From Curvularia sp. ZM96 (taxonomy: Eukaryota; Ascomycota; Dothideomycetes; Pleosporales; Pleosporaceae), in assembly GCA_022457065.1 (NCBI GenBank), contig JAJGBQ010000005.1, positions 124,001 to 188,000 of the forward strand: a DNA stretch of 64,000 nucleotides, in the 5' to 3' direction. Below, piece by piece: positions 33,530-44,438 of this stretch. The stretch's first letter is position 1. The number at the start of each line of letters is the position of its first letter. Below the pieces are notes generated by a model, which had not been told where the DNA came from, did not search any database, and worked only from the letters and a program-made list of their open reading frames with translations. Position numbers and translations under genes: made by a program.

Positions 33530-36500
33530 ATGTCCAGTGCTCTGGCGAAAGCCTCGCCCTTAAAGCCTGAGATACGCCTCGCTCAGGCTGTCTCAGAGTT
33601 TGAAGCCAGCCTCTCAAATGAGCAAAAGTCGACTTTCCGAACGCTGAGGTCGCAGTCGCTCTCAACAACACCTGGCCCACACGATGTCATGCAGCTGACG
33701 GCTGAGGTTGATCATCGCACATCAACGAAGTTTGGCAGTGCTTGTTTCGGGCCTCGCTTTACCAACTTCCTTCACGGAGTTCAGCAGTTTGCGGCTCTTG
33801 GAGATATTATGGTCGGAGGATCGCAGAACTTGCTAGCATGTGGCGTGTGGTCATTGGTGCGCATGTCGTTATTGGTGTGTCTTCTTGCATCATTGTCGTA
33901 GTTAGTTGCTGATATGCCGCAGTCGATTGTGAACCTTTCGACCTACATCGATAAGCTGTCCTCCCTATTCATGGACGTCGGCCGCTCTGCCCCGCTCTAC
34001 GACAAGATTGCCCTACTATACCCTCGGTCTTCGAAGTTACAATCACACCTCTCTGAGTACTTTATCGTGGTGGTTGGCCTGTGTCATTACCTGTTCAAGT
34101 TCGGACAGAAATCGACTATCCAGCAATTTGCGTCCTCGCTGAGCGATGCGCGCTTAAAGACCTTCCAGGCGGACCTTAACAAGTGGGGAACTTCTATTAA
34201 GGAGCAGATGGGCGTAAATGAAGCTCAAGAGAACTCTGGTTTTAGAGCTTTGACAAGGGAAATGTTCAATTCTACCTCATATCAGCAGAGACTTACAGCT
34301 AAGGTGCGAGTGCTCAACTTTTGCTCCGCATACGATCATGAAGTAGCGTGGAAGCAAATCAGAAAGGCCGGTAACACGTCCATCTATAGGCAACAAGCAG
34401 AGTACCAAGAGTGGAGAGATGACTCGCATTCTAGCACACTGTTATACACAGGCAAATTGGGCTCAGGAAAGTCAGTGTTGCTAGCCAATATCGTGGACGA
34501 CCTTAGCCTTTTCTCCGCCAAGAAAGACTCAGCCTTGGTGGCATACTTCTTTTGCAAACATGACATTCCCGAAAGTCTGCAGGCACGGACGATTATCGGT
34601 TCACTGGCACGACAGCTTCTACGTACTGTTCCAGATCTTAGCGCACTTGCTAAGAATTGCGAAAATACTCACACTATAGGCGACACCGAGAGAGTGCTCG
34701 AAATGCTTTTTCAAGGCTTTTCCGCTGATGCAAAAGTATATTTCGTGCTTGATGGCCTAGATGAATGCGATGATGAGGAGAACGAGACAGTGGTGCAGGC
34801 AATCCGGAAGATCCAGGTGAAGCTAAAGATGCTAGTCTGTGCTTCTTTTCGAGAAGAGCCAGACAATAGCCGCCTGCAGTCGATTACTAGTCAACTCTTG
34901 GCCCCTCGCGCTGTCTCCATACCAGACGACAACCCAGACATTGACGCTTTTATCGAAGCAGACCTTGAGCGTTGTCTTCGCCAAGAACGTCTTACAATTG
35001 GAGATCCAAAGCTAATTTTGGAAATTCAAGATGCTCTATCGAAAGGCTCGCAAGGAATGTTTCTATGGGTAGCCCTTCAAATCCAGACTTTGTGCAGTAT
35101 AAAAACCGATCACGCCATGCGAGAAGCACTAGCAGACCTACCCAAAGACCTTTCAGAGACGTTTGCCAGAATTCTGCAGAAGTCAGGAAGCTCGGATCCA
35201 GCACTCCAAAGGAAGACGCTTCAGTTTGTTCTTGCAGCTTATCGGCCTTTTACGACGAACGAGTTGCGGGAAGCCCTAAGCGTTACTCCTGGAGATACAA
35301 TTTGGGATGCTTCTAAAATCTTGAATGATGTTTACTCGGCACTGGCGTGCTGTGGATGCCTACTTGCTGTTGATGAGGAGGAGCTTACCGTCCGATTTGT
35401 ACATCACAGCGTCAAGAAGTACATCCTTAATGAATCTGATGGTGATACCAACTTTTCGTTCAAAGAGGCGCAAAGGATGTTGGCAGACACTGTTATCACG
35501 TACTTCAGCTATAATGTCTTCGGGACTGAGCTATCGAGACTCAAGGTCCGTCGAATAGTAGCACAATCTGCACCATCTAAGATCGTCCAAGCCACTGTTA
35601 GTTCGTCGAGTACTGCTCGTCATCTGGCTATACAGCTTCTCGGATCAAGACGGAAACATGATTTTGATATGAGCAAAGTTCTCGCGGAAGCCCACAACTC
35701 CTCCAACTCCAAGCCGGAGCACGCATTCTCATTCTACACTTATGCAAAGGCCTACTGGCGGGACCATGTGTTTTATGTATCTGGACATAACCCCGCCATT
35801 CTCAAGCTTTGTTCAAAGCTGATCAATAGTCATAAGGTTAAGCTCAACAGGGTGGGCAAGGATTACTGGGCACGTTTCCAGTGGGCTGCCGAGAATGGGA
35901 ATAGGAATGTTCTTGAGCTGTTACTACAGGCTAGGAAGGCTGACGTTGAGGCGGAAGACAGCGACAAATGGATGCCGCTGATGCAGGCGGCACGATATGG
36001 ACATAGAGACGCAATTGAGGTGCTGCTTAGCGTTGGCAAGGCTAACGTTGAGGCGAAAACCAGCTACGGAACGACGGCGCTGATGATGGCGGCAGCATAT
36101 GGACGTAGAGACGCAATTGAGGTGCTGCTTAGCGTTGGCAAGGCTGACGTTGAGGTGAAAAGCATGTTCGAAGCAACGGCGCTGATGATGGCAGCTGGAG
36201 CTGGGCATAGAGACGTAGTTGAGGTGTTGCTTAGCATTGGCAAGGCTGATGTTGAGGCGAAAGACGAGAGCAGATCGACGGCGCTGATGTTGGCGGCAGG
36301 AGCTGGACATAAAGACACAGTTGAGGTGCTGCTTAGCATTGGCAAGGCTGATGTTGAGGCGAAAGACAAACACGGAACGACGGCGCTGATGTTGGCGGCA
36401 GGAGCTGGACATAAAGACACAGTTGAGGTGCTGCTTAGCGTTGGCAAAGCTGACGTTGAGGCGAAAGCGCTGACACTGGCGGTAAAACAGGGACATAGAG

Positions 36501-36550
36501 ACATAGCTGAGTTGCTGCGTTTATATACCAAACCTATGTCAAACGCATAA
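33530..36550 (+). CDS. NACHT-ankyrin STAND protein (fungal NLR-like)
   Basis: Signal-transduction NTPase of the fungal NLR-like class. Exons 33530-33874 and 33923-36550 (48-nt intron) give 990 residues. The N-terminal 200 residues (LAQAVSEFEASL, GGSQNLLACGVWSLVRMSLL, FIVVVGLCHYLFKFGQKST) match the helical domain that precedes NACHT in many Pezizomycotina proteins (I believe Pfam DUF7708; not checked). Walker A GKLGSGKS is at 292-299 and Walker B-like YFVLDGLDECDDE around 388-400. A winged-helix-like segment follows (FVLAAYRPFTTNELREALSV, VRFVHHSVKKYIL). Ankyrin repeats fill about 765-985; the first is divergent and the following ones are 34-residue units that are nearly identical. The last unit lost six codons in frame. 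Likely role: non-self recognition or programmed cell death, inferred from architecture. Confidence 0.92.
35981..36520 (+). repeat. 102-bp ankyrin-coding tandem repeats, nearly identical
   Basis: Five to six units of 102 bp (34 codons). The units starting at 36281 and 36383 share an identical stretch of more than 50 bases and differ at only about three sites across their first 84. The final unit lacks 18 bp. Such identity implies recent duplication or gene conversion. Confidence 0.9.
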
Positions 36551-37318
36551 CTGTAAGCATTCATGGAGAAGCAGCCTTGAACTTTAGAAATTATTCAGTG
36601 AACTGGAAGAAGCCTGTTTCGACGATTACGTTGATTAGAACTTATCCTCCTGATCCCACAGCCCGCCAGAGCTCCAGCTGCCTAGGCTCATATCGTCTGA
36701 TGCGACGGAGATTAACAACAGTGTCTCTCCCACAACTGGTAAAACCGGAAAATAGCGGCCTATTAAATCACCCTACATTATAGTAAAACGACTACTTTTA
36801 AAAGCAGTTGTAGTTGTCATAGTTGTGTATTATATACTACATTATTAGCACTCACAACCTACTTTTAAAGGTAGCTGTAGTTGCCACAGTGATTTATTGT
36901 TCACTGCGCTGATAGATTTAATTTCCCGATTTTACTGGTTGTGGAGAGTGTAAGATTGCAACGTCGCGACAGGGTCACTAGCGCACATGGCCTGCGAGTA
37001 CCTGAGGATAGATTCCTCAACTCTTCTAAGACCCTTTGCTACCTTAGCGCTGCGAGAGCGTTAAGAAGGCGATCCCATAGTACGCCTCTACTTGCCCATA
37101 TAAAGAGAGTGTAAGGATAGACATAGAAAGGCATGAATTAATATTTCTTTCGTTCTCTCCCAACTGCTAACCTCCAGTGGTATCATATGCCGCTTCACGC
37201 ACACACGCCATGATCTGACGTGACAGCCCAAACAAACGCCAACTCAACGCCAACTTAAAATACCTTCTCATTCATTATCCCCTTCTCTTCCCCGCGCACC
37301 TCTCTCCGTAACATTTCC
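36551..37318. other. Intergenic between convergent genes, with 67-bp repeats
   Basis: About 770 bp, AT-rich in its middle, between the stops of the NACHT-ankyrin and zinc-ribbon genes. Contains two 67-bp repeat units at about 36792-36925. No gene recognised. Confidence 0.5.
36792..36925 (+). repeat. Two tandem 67-bp units (family also at 52.3 kb)
   Basis: Units begin CTACTTTTAAA at 36792 and at 36859, exactly 67 bases apart. Each continues with a (G/A)CAG/GTAG-type segment leading to GTAGTTG[TC]CA[TC]AG. The second resembles three units near 52.3 kb with the same spacing. Confidence 0.7.
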
Positions 37319-37775
37319 TTACTTATACTGCGGCACCCCCTGCGGCGGCGGCGGTGGCCCCTGCCCGCCATTCCCACCCATCATCACCGCCGGCCCACCC
37401 CCTTGTCCACCCATCATCTGCTGCACATCCGGCCGATACTTGATATCCTGGTAGAAATTGCAAATACGGCATCCGACCTCCTTATATGGCTTAAGAGAGA
37501 ACGGTATCACAGGGATGAAGCAGAAAGTAAACCATTCCCAGCGCTTCACGACGCGGCCGCTAAAGTTGCCGCAGTTTTGGCATTGCACGTTTATTTCTTC
37601 GGCGCCGGAGAGGGGGGAGGTGAAGGCTGTGAGATTGGTGAGTTAGTAAAGGGTCTTGAATCGAGGAATTGGGAGTGAGGATTGCTGGTGAGGAGGGTGG
37701 GTGCAGCATGGACGTGGCGTGGTAGCTAAAGGGGAAAGACATACTGTGTGTTCCGCAGGTGAAGAAGAAGAACAT
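37319..37775 (-). CDS. Small zinc-ribbon protein with Gly/Pro-rich tail
   Basis: Exons 37775-37745 and 37626-37319 join in phase to 112 residues. Two Cys pairs, C26/C29 (CQNC) and C63/C66 (CRIC), flank a hydrophobic stretch FTFCFIPVIPFSLKPYKEVG. This is the zinc-ribbon plus hairpin layout of the fungal zinc_ribbon_15 type proteins. The N-terminus MFFFFTCGTH is very hydrophobic. The C-terminal 40 residues are Met/Gly/Pro-rich and probably disordered. The second exon read alone has an internal ATG that would drop the first 24 residues, but the spliced form gives the complete motif. Function unknown. Confidence 0.8.
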
Positions 37776-38766
37776 GGCTGTGGATTTAGGAGTGCGTTAC
37801 GGGAACGCCGGATACTGGAAGTGTGGGTGTTTGGATTTCGCTGGTGTGGAGTGTAATTAAATAACGTCTCGTAGGGTCGAGTCCAGTCGAGCCGGTGCAA
37901 TGGGATGCGCTTCGCGCTTCACGCCAATGTTCAGGAGCGCGCTAGCTTCTTGATGATGATCTCGTTACGCGATGGCTAAGTCGTTGGTGTCGCAAAGGCT
38001 GATAGAATTCGAGTAAAATATACGGAACGTGGTCTGAAGGTAGGAGGCGTTTCGGGTGTCGGCTGACAATGTATTCTCTGGCAGATGGAGTGAGGTGGTG
38101 TTGGCGCCCAGCAAGCCTGCGTCATCAACGGTTACTCAGCCACACTTGGCGGAAATCTACCATACGAGGACTAGCGGCCGACGTCGCCGCGCCACGGTGA
38201 ATCTACAGATACTTGTGATCACCTGCCATTGGGGTTTACTCCATTCTACTATACAATTCGTGGGCGGAAAGGCTCTAGATTTCTACGGCTTGAGCTGCTC
38301 GGTCTCCTTGATTTGTCGTTAGTACCTCGTCACTGCATGAGAAGTCTCCTGCCTCGCAGTGATATCAATCACGTGATCATACATCACATCGGATACACCA
38401 AATCCAAGAAATACTAAAGCACTATCGATTCATTACGATATCGCTAAATCTGCCTCCAAAGCCACCTCAAGGAAAGAAGGAGACTCGTCACAGTCGTAAA
38501 GTTGATCCGGGGCCTCATCGTGTCTAGAGAACAGGACGCCATGTAATCGCAGAAAGCCCCCGAAGCCTGTTGAAAGACAACAGTTACACATTGAGATAAA
38601 GATGCGGTTTTCTCACAAGTACGACCAAGGTTGATCGAGCACCACTCTGAGCCCTAGCTTAAAACGAGACAATCGCCTTGACTCCAGAACCGTGAGGCAT
38701 GCTTGCACGATGAGGTACGACGTGCATCGTGAATGGCCGAATGAGCTCCGGTTCAAAACCAAGCGT
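37776..38766. other. Intergenic, no gene recognised
   Basis: About 1 kb upstream of the zinc-ribbon gene and downstream of the dynein light chain. Frames here have no motifs. Confidence 0.5.
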
Positions 38767-39395
38767 CTACTGCGTCTTGAAGAGCAGGATAGCGCAGTGG
38801 CCGAGGTAGAAGTAGATGAAGTGCTTCGTCTCTGATACAAGGTTAGATGATACTAGCCATATCAAGTTCAAAGAGAAGAGATACCATGCGTAACAAAGCT
38901 TCCAAAGTTGCGGCCCACGATGCAGTGCCATGTGGCACCCTTCCTGTTGTCGAACTATGCAAGCGTTAGCGAGCGCTCGCGACAGTGATCAAAGGCTGTA
39001 TTCCTGACCTCCTTCTTGATGTACTGCGCAATGTCCTACAACATGAGGCGTTAATTCAAGACCCTGGCATCATCCGACTTGAGTGGGTAGTAGGACCCAC
39101 CTTCTCAATGGTGAACTGCTCCATTGCCGATTGTGCTACAAAATGTCAGCTGTTCCGTCGGCGCCATGCAGAGTGGAGATAACTCACCGACTTCGATGGC
39201 CTCTTGCTGCATCTCTTCGCTCTGCCACACACACATTAGAACAAGCCCAGAAAAGAACGCCGGGTGTTCCGTACCATGTCAGCCGACTTAATCTGGGCTG
39301 TCTATGATATTAGCCCATGATTTGGCAAAAGCATCCGGCATAAACAAAGGGGCCTTACCATCCTGCTTCTGGGCATCTGACTTTTCGCTTGCCAT
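38767..39395 (-). CDS. nudG: Dynein light chain LC8 (seven exons)
   Basis: LC8 is a homodimeric hub protein of cytoplasmic dynein, needed for nuclear migration in hyphae. Seven exons on the minus strand: 39395-39359, 39297-39275, 39221-39188, 39135-39101, 39035-39009, 38954-38885 and 38831-38767; 291 coding bases and 96 residues. Every junction holds phase and the joined sequence gives the strongly conserved LC8 core: EEMQQEAIEVAAQSAMEQF, DIAQYIKKEFDNRKGATWHC, IVGRNFGSFVTHETKHFIYF and YLGHCAILLFKTQ at the C-terminus. The smallest exon is 23 nt and six introns of about 50 nt make half the gene intron. No frame on its own reveals this gene. Divergent from MRD1, 308 bp apart. Confidence 0.95.
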
Positions 39396-39703
39396 GGTGC
39401 TAGTTTCAACGTATTACACAAGTAGTAATTAGGGTATTGATTTTCGGACAGAGGTGTAGTCTTATAATGGAGGCGAGTGAGGCTATGCTTTGGTTGCAAG
39501 GCGTGTGTCAGTGTTTGAGTAGGCGCCTGCGCGGCCATAAGCCGTTGGCCCGAGCTCCCACTTTCGCGCTAGTACGTTAGCGCAGAATGGAGTATTAAGA
39601 CTTTTTTTTTTTCTTAGACGCGAACTCTTACCAAACATTCGTCGCATTTGCTTCTACAGACCAAGCCTTTGAGCAGGCCGTAGCTCATACAAACTTCAGT
39701 AGG
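39396..39703. other. Shared promoter of LC8 and MRD1
   Basis: A 308-bp divergent intergenic region. A T-rich tract (12 T) lies at about 39602-39613, a nucleosome-depleting type of element, about 90 bp before the MRD1 ATG. Confidence 0.5.
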
Positions 39704-42491
39704 ATGGAGTCTTCGCGAATCTTCATCCGTGGCCTGCCTCCAAAGTTCAGCGAAGACGACGTCCGGAAGCACTTTGCCAAGTTCCCTATCACAGACGTCA
39801 AGTTCTTTCCGCATCGACGGATAGGCTACGTGGGGTACAAGACGCCTGAAGATGCTGCGAAGGCAGTCAAGTATTTCAACAAGACGTTCATCAAACTTAC
39901 CAAGATCTATGTAGAGATTGCGCGCCCAGTATGTGCATTCTCACAGTGATGGCGACAAGCGGGGCTAACTTGCGCAGATTGCCGACAAGGAGTTACCCAA
40001 GTCGCGACGGCAGCAGAAGCTCGAGAAGAGTGCTCCTGCGAACGACGAGTACAGACCACCACCCCGGCAAGAAAATGAGCTCAAACGGAAGCGAGACGAA
40101 GCCGAACAGGATCCGAAGCTGAAGGAGTTTCTGGAGGTTTACCAGCCGCCTTCCAAGACGAAGATCTGGGCCAATGGCGAGAGTCATATTGGCGATGCGC
40201 AAGTGGCAGCTGCAGACCAAGCTGTGCCGGAAGTTTTTGTACCAGAGGAAGAGAGTGACGATGAATATCAAGTCATCTCGAAGAAGCCCAAGGTTGCGAC
40301 GGAATCTACAGCTACGCCCGCCCCAGTGCAACCGCCTCCTGTCGAAGAGCCTACAGCCGAGCCTCATCCTGACGACACACATACTGGCGAAGCAATGGAA
40401 GACGTACAGGAAGCGCCTGTTGCTGAGCAAGGGCCTGTTTCCGATATGGATTGGCTTCGATCAAGGACGAACAGGGTTTTGGAGCTAGTCGAGGACGACG
40501 AAGTACCTGCAGCCAGCGCACCAGCCGCCCAAACGGCAGTGTCAGCGCCTGCTGTAACAGCAGACGATTCAGTCGAGGTAGTAGAAGCACAACCAGAACC
40601 TGTATCGTCGACGGCACAAGGATCGAAAGATGCTGCGCAGGATGAAGAGGACAAGATACGTGAGAGTGGTCGTCTGTACCTTCGTAATTTACATTACGAA
40701 GTGACAGAAGACGATATCCGGGAACGGTTTTCCAAGTTTGGAGCTCTTGAAGAAGTAAGCAAGCACATCTCTTTTATATCCACCCATGCAATGATGATTT
40801 CTGAGATAGGGACAACTGATGCTTCGGCATTTGAAGTGACCTCTCGAAAGCATTTTAGTAGATGTACTTTCTTTCTGATAGCAGGGAAAACTCTTTTTCG
40901 AGATTTGATATCATGTTGGCGACACAGGGCTGACTATTATAGGTGCATGTACCGCTGAAGAAGGCCGACGGCAAAGGCAAGGGCTTTGCTTTTGTACAGT
41001 TCCAAAAACCGGACGATGCAGTCGAAGCATATCTTGACAACGACAATACCATCTTCCAGGGTCGTCTTCTGCACATCATTTCTGCCAAAGCAAAGAAGGA
41101 CACCAAACTCGATGAATACGAGATTTCTAAGCTGCCTTTGAAGAAGCAGAAGGAGATCAGGAGAAAGCAGAGTGCTGCCAAGGCAGTTTTCAACTGGAAT
41201 TCACTCTATATGAATGTTAGTTCATTCTGGCGAGTTCATAAGAAGTATGCTGATCATTTCCCAGGCTGATGCGGTCATGTCCACTGTTGCGGATCGTATG
41301 GGTATTAGCAAAGCCGAGTTGCTTGATCCTACGTCGTCGGACGCAGCGGTCAAGCAGGCACATGCTGAGACCCACATCATTCAAGAGACGAAGGCGTACT
41401 TTGCGCAGCACGGCGTTGATCTGGAAGCATTTCAAAGGAGTGCAAAGGGTGACCTTGCTATCCTTGTCAAGAACATTCCTCATGGCGTGACGCCTGATGA
41501 AGTCCGCAAATTATTCGAGGAGCATGGCACCGTCAGCAAGTTCTTGATGCCGCCGACAGGCATGACAGCAATCGTCGAGTTCACCAACGTGGCGCAAGCA
41601 AAGTCTGCATTCATGTCGCTTTCATACCGGAAGATGAAGGATTCTATTCTTTATCTCGAGAAGGCTCCCAAGGACTTGTTCAAGGAGGGCGTTGCAACCA
41701 ACTTTATACAAGCCACACCATCAGCTTCGGCACCAGCTACAACGCAGCCAGGTACTAAGCTCAGCGCTACGGATCTGCTCGAAGACGTTCCGGAACCTGA
41801 AGCGACAAACACTGCTACGTTGTATGTGCGGAATCTCAACTTCTCCACAACAACAGAGCGCCTCACTGAGGCATTCAAACCTCTGTCTGGCTTCCGCAGT
41901 GCCAAGGTCAAGACGAAGGTCGATCCTAAGCGAGGTGTGCTGTCAATGGGTTTTGGCTTTGTTGAGTTCAACAATCCTGAGACTGCGACGGCGGCTTTGC
42001 GAGCCATGGACGGACACGATCTAGAAGGACACAAGTTGCAGATCAAGGCCTCTCACCGGGGCGCTGATGCTGCTGAAGAGCGCCGTAATGAGGACGCTGC
42101 GAAGAAGGCGGCAAGCACCAAGATCATCATCAAGAACTTGCCCTTCGAAGCAAGCAAAAAGGAAGTTCGCGCTTTGTTTGCTCCTTACGGCCAGCTTCGG
42201 TCAGTGAGGGTACCCAAGAAGTTCGATGCATCATCGCGTGGTTTCGGTTTCGCAGAATTCACTACGAAACGCGATGCTGTTAACGCCATGAACGCCTTGA
42301 AGAACACGCACTTGTTGGGTCGTCGTTTGGTACTCGCATTTGCTGAGACCGAATCTGATGATCCTGAGAAGGAACTTGAGAAGATGCAGCAGAAGGTTGG
42401 GGCACAGGCCAACAAGGTCGCTCTCCAACGCCTCACGGAAGGCGGTCGCAAGAAGTTTAACGTTGCAGGCACCGATGATCTAGACGACTGA
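39704..42491 (+). CDS. MRD1: Multiple RNA-binding domain protein MRD1
   Basis: Essential nucleolar protein that binds pre-rRNA and is needed for early cleavages that release 18S rRNA. Exons 39704-39928, 39978-40754, 40943-41215 and 41265-42491 give 833 residues, normal for the family. Five RRMs: RRM1 at the very N-terminus (SRIFIRGLPPKFSEDDVRKHF), RRM2 about 306-392 (GRLYLRNLHYEVTEDDI, split by intron 2), RRM3 about 488-560 (LAILVKNIPHGV), RRM4 about 615-695 (ATLYVRNLNFSTTTERL) and RRM5 about 718-795 (TKIIIKNLPFEASKKE). The MRD1-specific linker FNWNSLYMNADAVMSTVADRMG crosses intron 3. The segment between RRM1 and RRM2 is acidic and Ala/Pro-rich. Intron 2 is long (188 nt) for this window. A transposon lies 152 bp beyond the stop codon. 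Confidence 0.96.
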
Positions 42492-42643
42492 GCATGAGCA
42501 TGTCCGGTAGGAATACGCGCACAACACGATGGAGCCTGTAATAGGCTATCCCTTGCTTTCCAATTGCGGAACTTGGCCCGCGCTTGACAGCGTAAACTGA
42601 AAGCAGTAGTGTGCTATGACCACACTGCACCTGAACGCTATAA

Positions 42644-42692
42644 CGTCAAGGATCAGTAAGCTGGGCAGATCAGTAAGCTGGGCACCCCACCA
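42644..42692 (+). repeat. Left terminal inverted repeat with doubled 17-bp motif
   Basis: 49 bp matching the right end exactly in inverse orientation. Within it GATCAGTAAGCTGGGCA occurs twice in tandem (42652-42668 and 42669-42685), a likely pair of transposase-binding sites. Confidence 0.95.
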
Positions 42693-42767
42693 AACTTGAC
42701 CTGACGCTCTGCGCAATTGAGCCACAACAACACAATAAAACGAGATAAAATTAAGAGATATTATTCG

Positions 42768-44405
42768 TTATCTAGCTCTACACGACGTGCGAGTATGTCC
42801 TTGAATATGGCACTTCGTACATGTTGGCGGCGCGCGCTGACGTCGCTGACTGCCCTCACTCTGCCCACCCTCTACGACCACCCTTTCTGCCTCTGCAGCA
42901 AGCTGCTGAGCCTGCGAGACCTGGAGCACTCCACCAGAAGCAATATATTGACGCTGCTGACTCTGCTTTTGTCGTTGACGCTGAACTTCTGCACGTAGCT
43001 TCTTATTCTCCTCTGCGAGTATCGTCGCTGATTGCATCGCAAGCTGAGCGCTTTTAGCAAGCTGGCGTATCGCAACGCTTGTTGGACTCTCTGGCTGTCG
43101 GCGCAGTCGCTCTTGGAGATAGCGTACCTGCTGCTGAAGCTCTGCTACCGTATGTGGTGTTTCTGTCTGCGCTGCTGCCTGCGCTGTAACGTTGTTATCT
43201 GTAGTTGTCTGTGGTGGAGACGGCGTCCGGGCGACAGTTAGCGACGATAGAACGCGGTCTGGACAAAGAGGGACAAGGCCTGTCGCCTGAAAGCCTGCCT
43301 GGATATTCTGCTGCGTGAATACAGTCGGCCGGATCCGTGTATAGGCTGTAAGAAAGTCTGTTTTGTCAACATGGTAGACGCTATAGCGGGCGAGCTTCTC
43401 AACCTCGCGTCCGTACGCGCGCTTGAGAGGGGAGTAGCAGCTCACATCTAGAGGCTGGAGGAGGTGCGACGTGTGAGGCGGCATACAGAGAGTGATGATC
43501 TTGTTCTCTGTGCAGTACTGGTCGAACTCTGGTGTAGCGTGGCTACTGTGGCCGTCTAGGATAAGAAGGCGATAGACTCCAGCTGTACGAGCAGCTGTAT
43601 GCTGGTTGAAATGCTTCACCCACTCTACACCTAGCTCGTCCGTCGTCCAGCCGTTGTCTGAGACGCCAATAGTCCAGTCTGATGGGAGGCCATGATACCA
43701 GCTGCTCTGGTGGACCTTGCCAGAGAGAATTATAAAGGGTGGTAGAGACCAGCCTGACGCGTTAATACACTCGATCGCTGTCACCCACTCGCGATTACCT
43801 GGCTGTATGACGATTGCTCTGCCAACTCTATCAGAGCTAGTCACGACTTTTGACGTTGCAGCAACGCCCATCGCGAATCCAGTCTCATCAAAGTTGTAGA
43901 TATCCTGGTCAAGGACGCCGTACGTCTGTCGCGTCTCCTCTACTAGCTTGAACCAGGCTGTAATTACTACAGGATCCTCGCAGGAGGCACGCTGGCTATG
44001 CAACCTCCTACTCCACTTTGTCTGAAGCTCTGGCTGGCTCTGGATAAAGCGCGACACCCATTTCTTGCCAATAGGCTGTGGAGGTGGATTCTGGCCACGC
44101 GCAGTAAGAAGAGTGTCTGCCATGCGTCGTACGTCGATGATATGGGGCGGAAAACCACGCTGGTCAAGGTCTAGGATCCACTGCACAAGAGACTGCTCTT
44201 CAATAGGCGATAGCTTACGGTTAATTGATCGTTGCTCTGATCTTGGTGGAGTACCATGGACGCGAGTATAGAGTGTAGATTGTGGCACATCGTACGCTTT
44301 TGCAAGAGCGCGCACTGATTGTTTTGGATTGTTACGATAGGACGCCATAGCAAGGCTTATTCTACCTTCACGAGAAGTCGATTGAGGACGTTGTTGTCGC
44401 GGCAT
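42768..44405 (-). CDS. Fot1/pogo transposase (DDE superfamily 1)
   Basis: Cut-and-paste transposase. N-terminal Psq-type HTH (ISLAMASYRNNPKQSVRALA, VPQSTLYTRV) is followed by a CENP-B-type HTH (LSPIEEQSLVQWILDLDQRG, PIGKKWVSRFIQSQPEL). The catalytic triad is D173 (YNFDETGF), D284 (LLILDGHSSH) and D320 (HLLQPLDVSCYSPLK), with 35 residues between the last two: DD35D, as in pogo/Fot1. A coiled-coil region (VAELQQQVRYLQERLRRQ and beyond) precedes a C-terminal CCHC knuckle, CTKCHIQGHTRTSC. 545 residues without stops or introns. All catalytic residues are present, so activity is plausible. Confidence 0.95.
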   Translation of the reverse strand: MPRQQRPQSTSREGRISLAMASYRNNPKQSVRALAKAYDVPQSTLYTRVHGTPPRSEQRSINRKLSPIEEQSLVQWILDLDQRGFPPHIIDVRRMADTLLTARGQNPPPQPIGKKWVSRFIQSQPELQTKWSRRLHSQRASCEDPVVITAWFKLVEETRQTYGVLDQDIYNFDETGFAMGVAATSKVVTSSDRVGRAIVIQPGNREWVTAIECINASGWSLPPFIILSGKVHQSSWYHGLPSDWTIGVSDNGWTTDELGVEWVKHFNQHTAARTAGVYRLLILDGHSSHATPEFDQYCTENKIITLCMPPHTSHLLQPLDVSCYSPLKRAYGREVEKLARYSVYHVDKTDFLTAYTRIRPTVFTQQNIQAGFQATGLVPLCPDRVLSSLTVARTPSPPQTTTDNNVTAQAAAQTETPHTVAELQQQVRYLQERLRRQPESPTSVAIRQLAKSAQLAMQSATILAEENKKLRAEVQRQRQKQSQQRQYIASGGVLQVSQAQQLAAEAERVVVEGGQSEGSQRRQRAPPTCTKCHIQGHTRTSCRAR

Positions 44406-44438
44406 TGTGGTGGTTGTATCGAGTGTCGCGTCAGGTTG

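Noticed and set aside
35924..36564. Reverse frames of 166-190 codons with repeated units
   Set aside because: The repetition simply mirrors the ankyrin-coding DNA repeats of the opposite strand.
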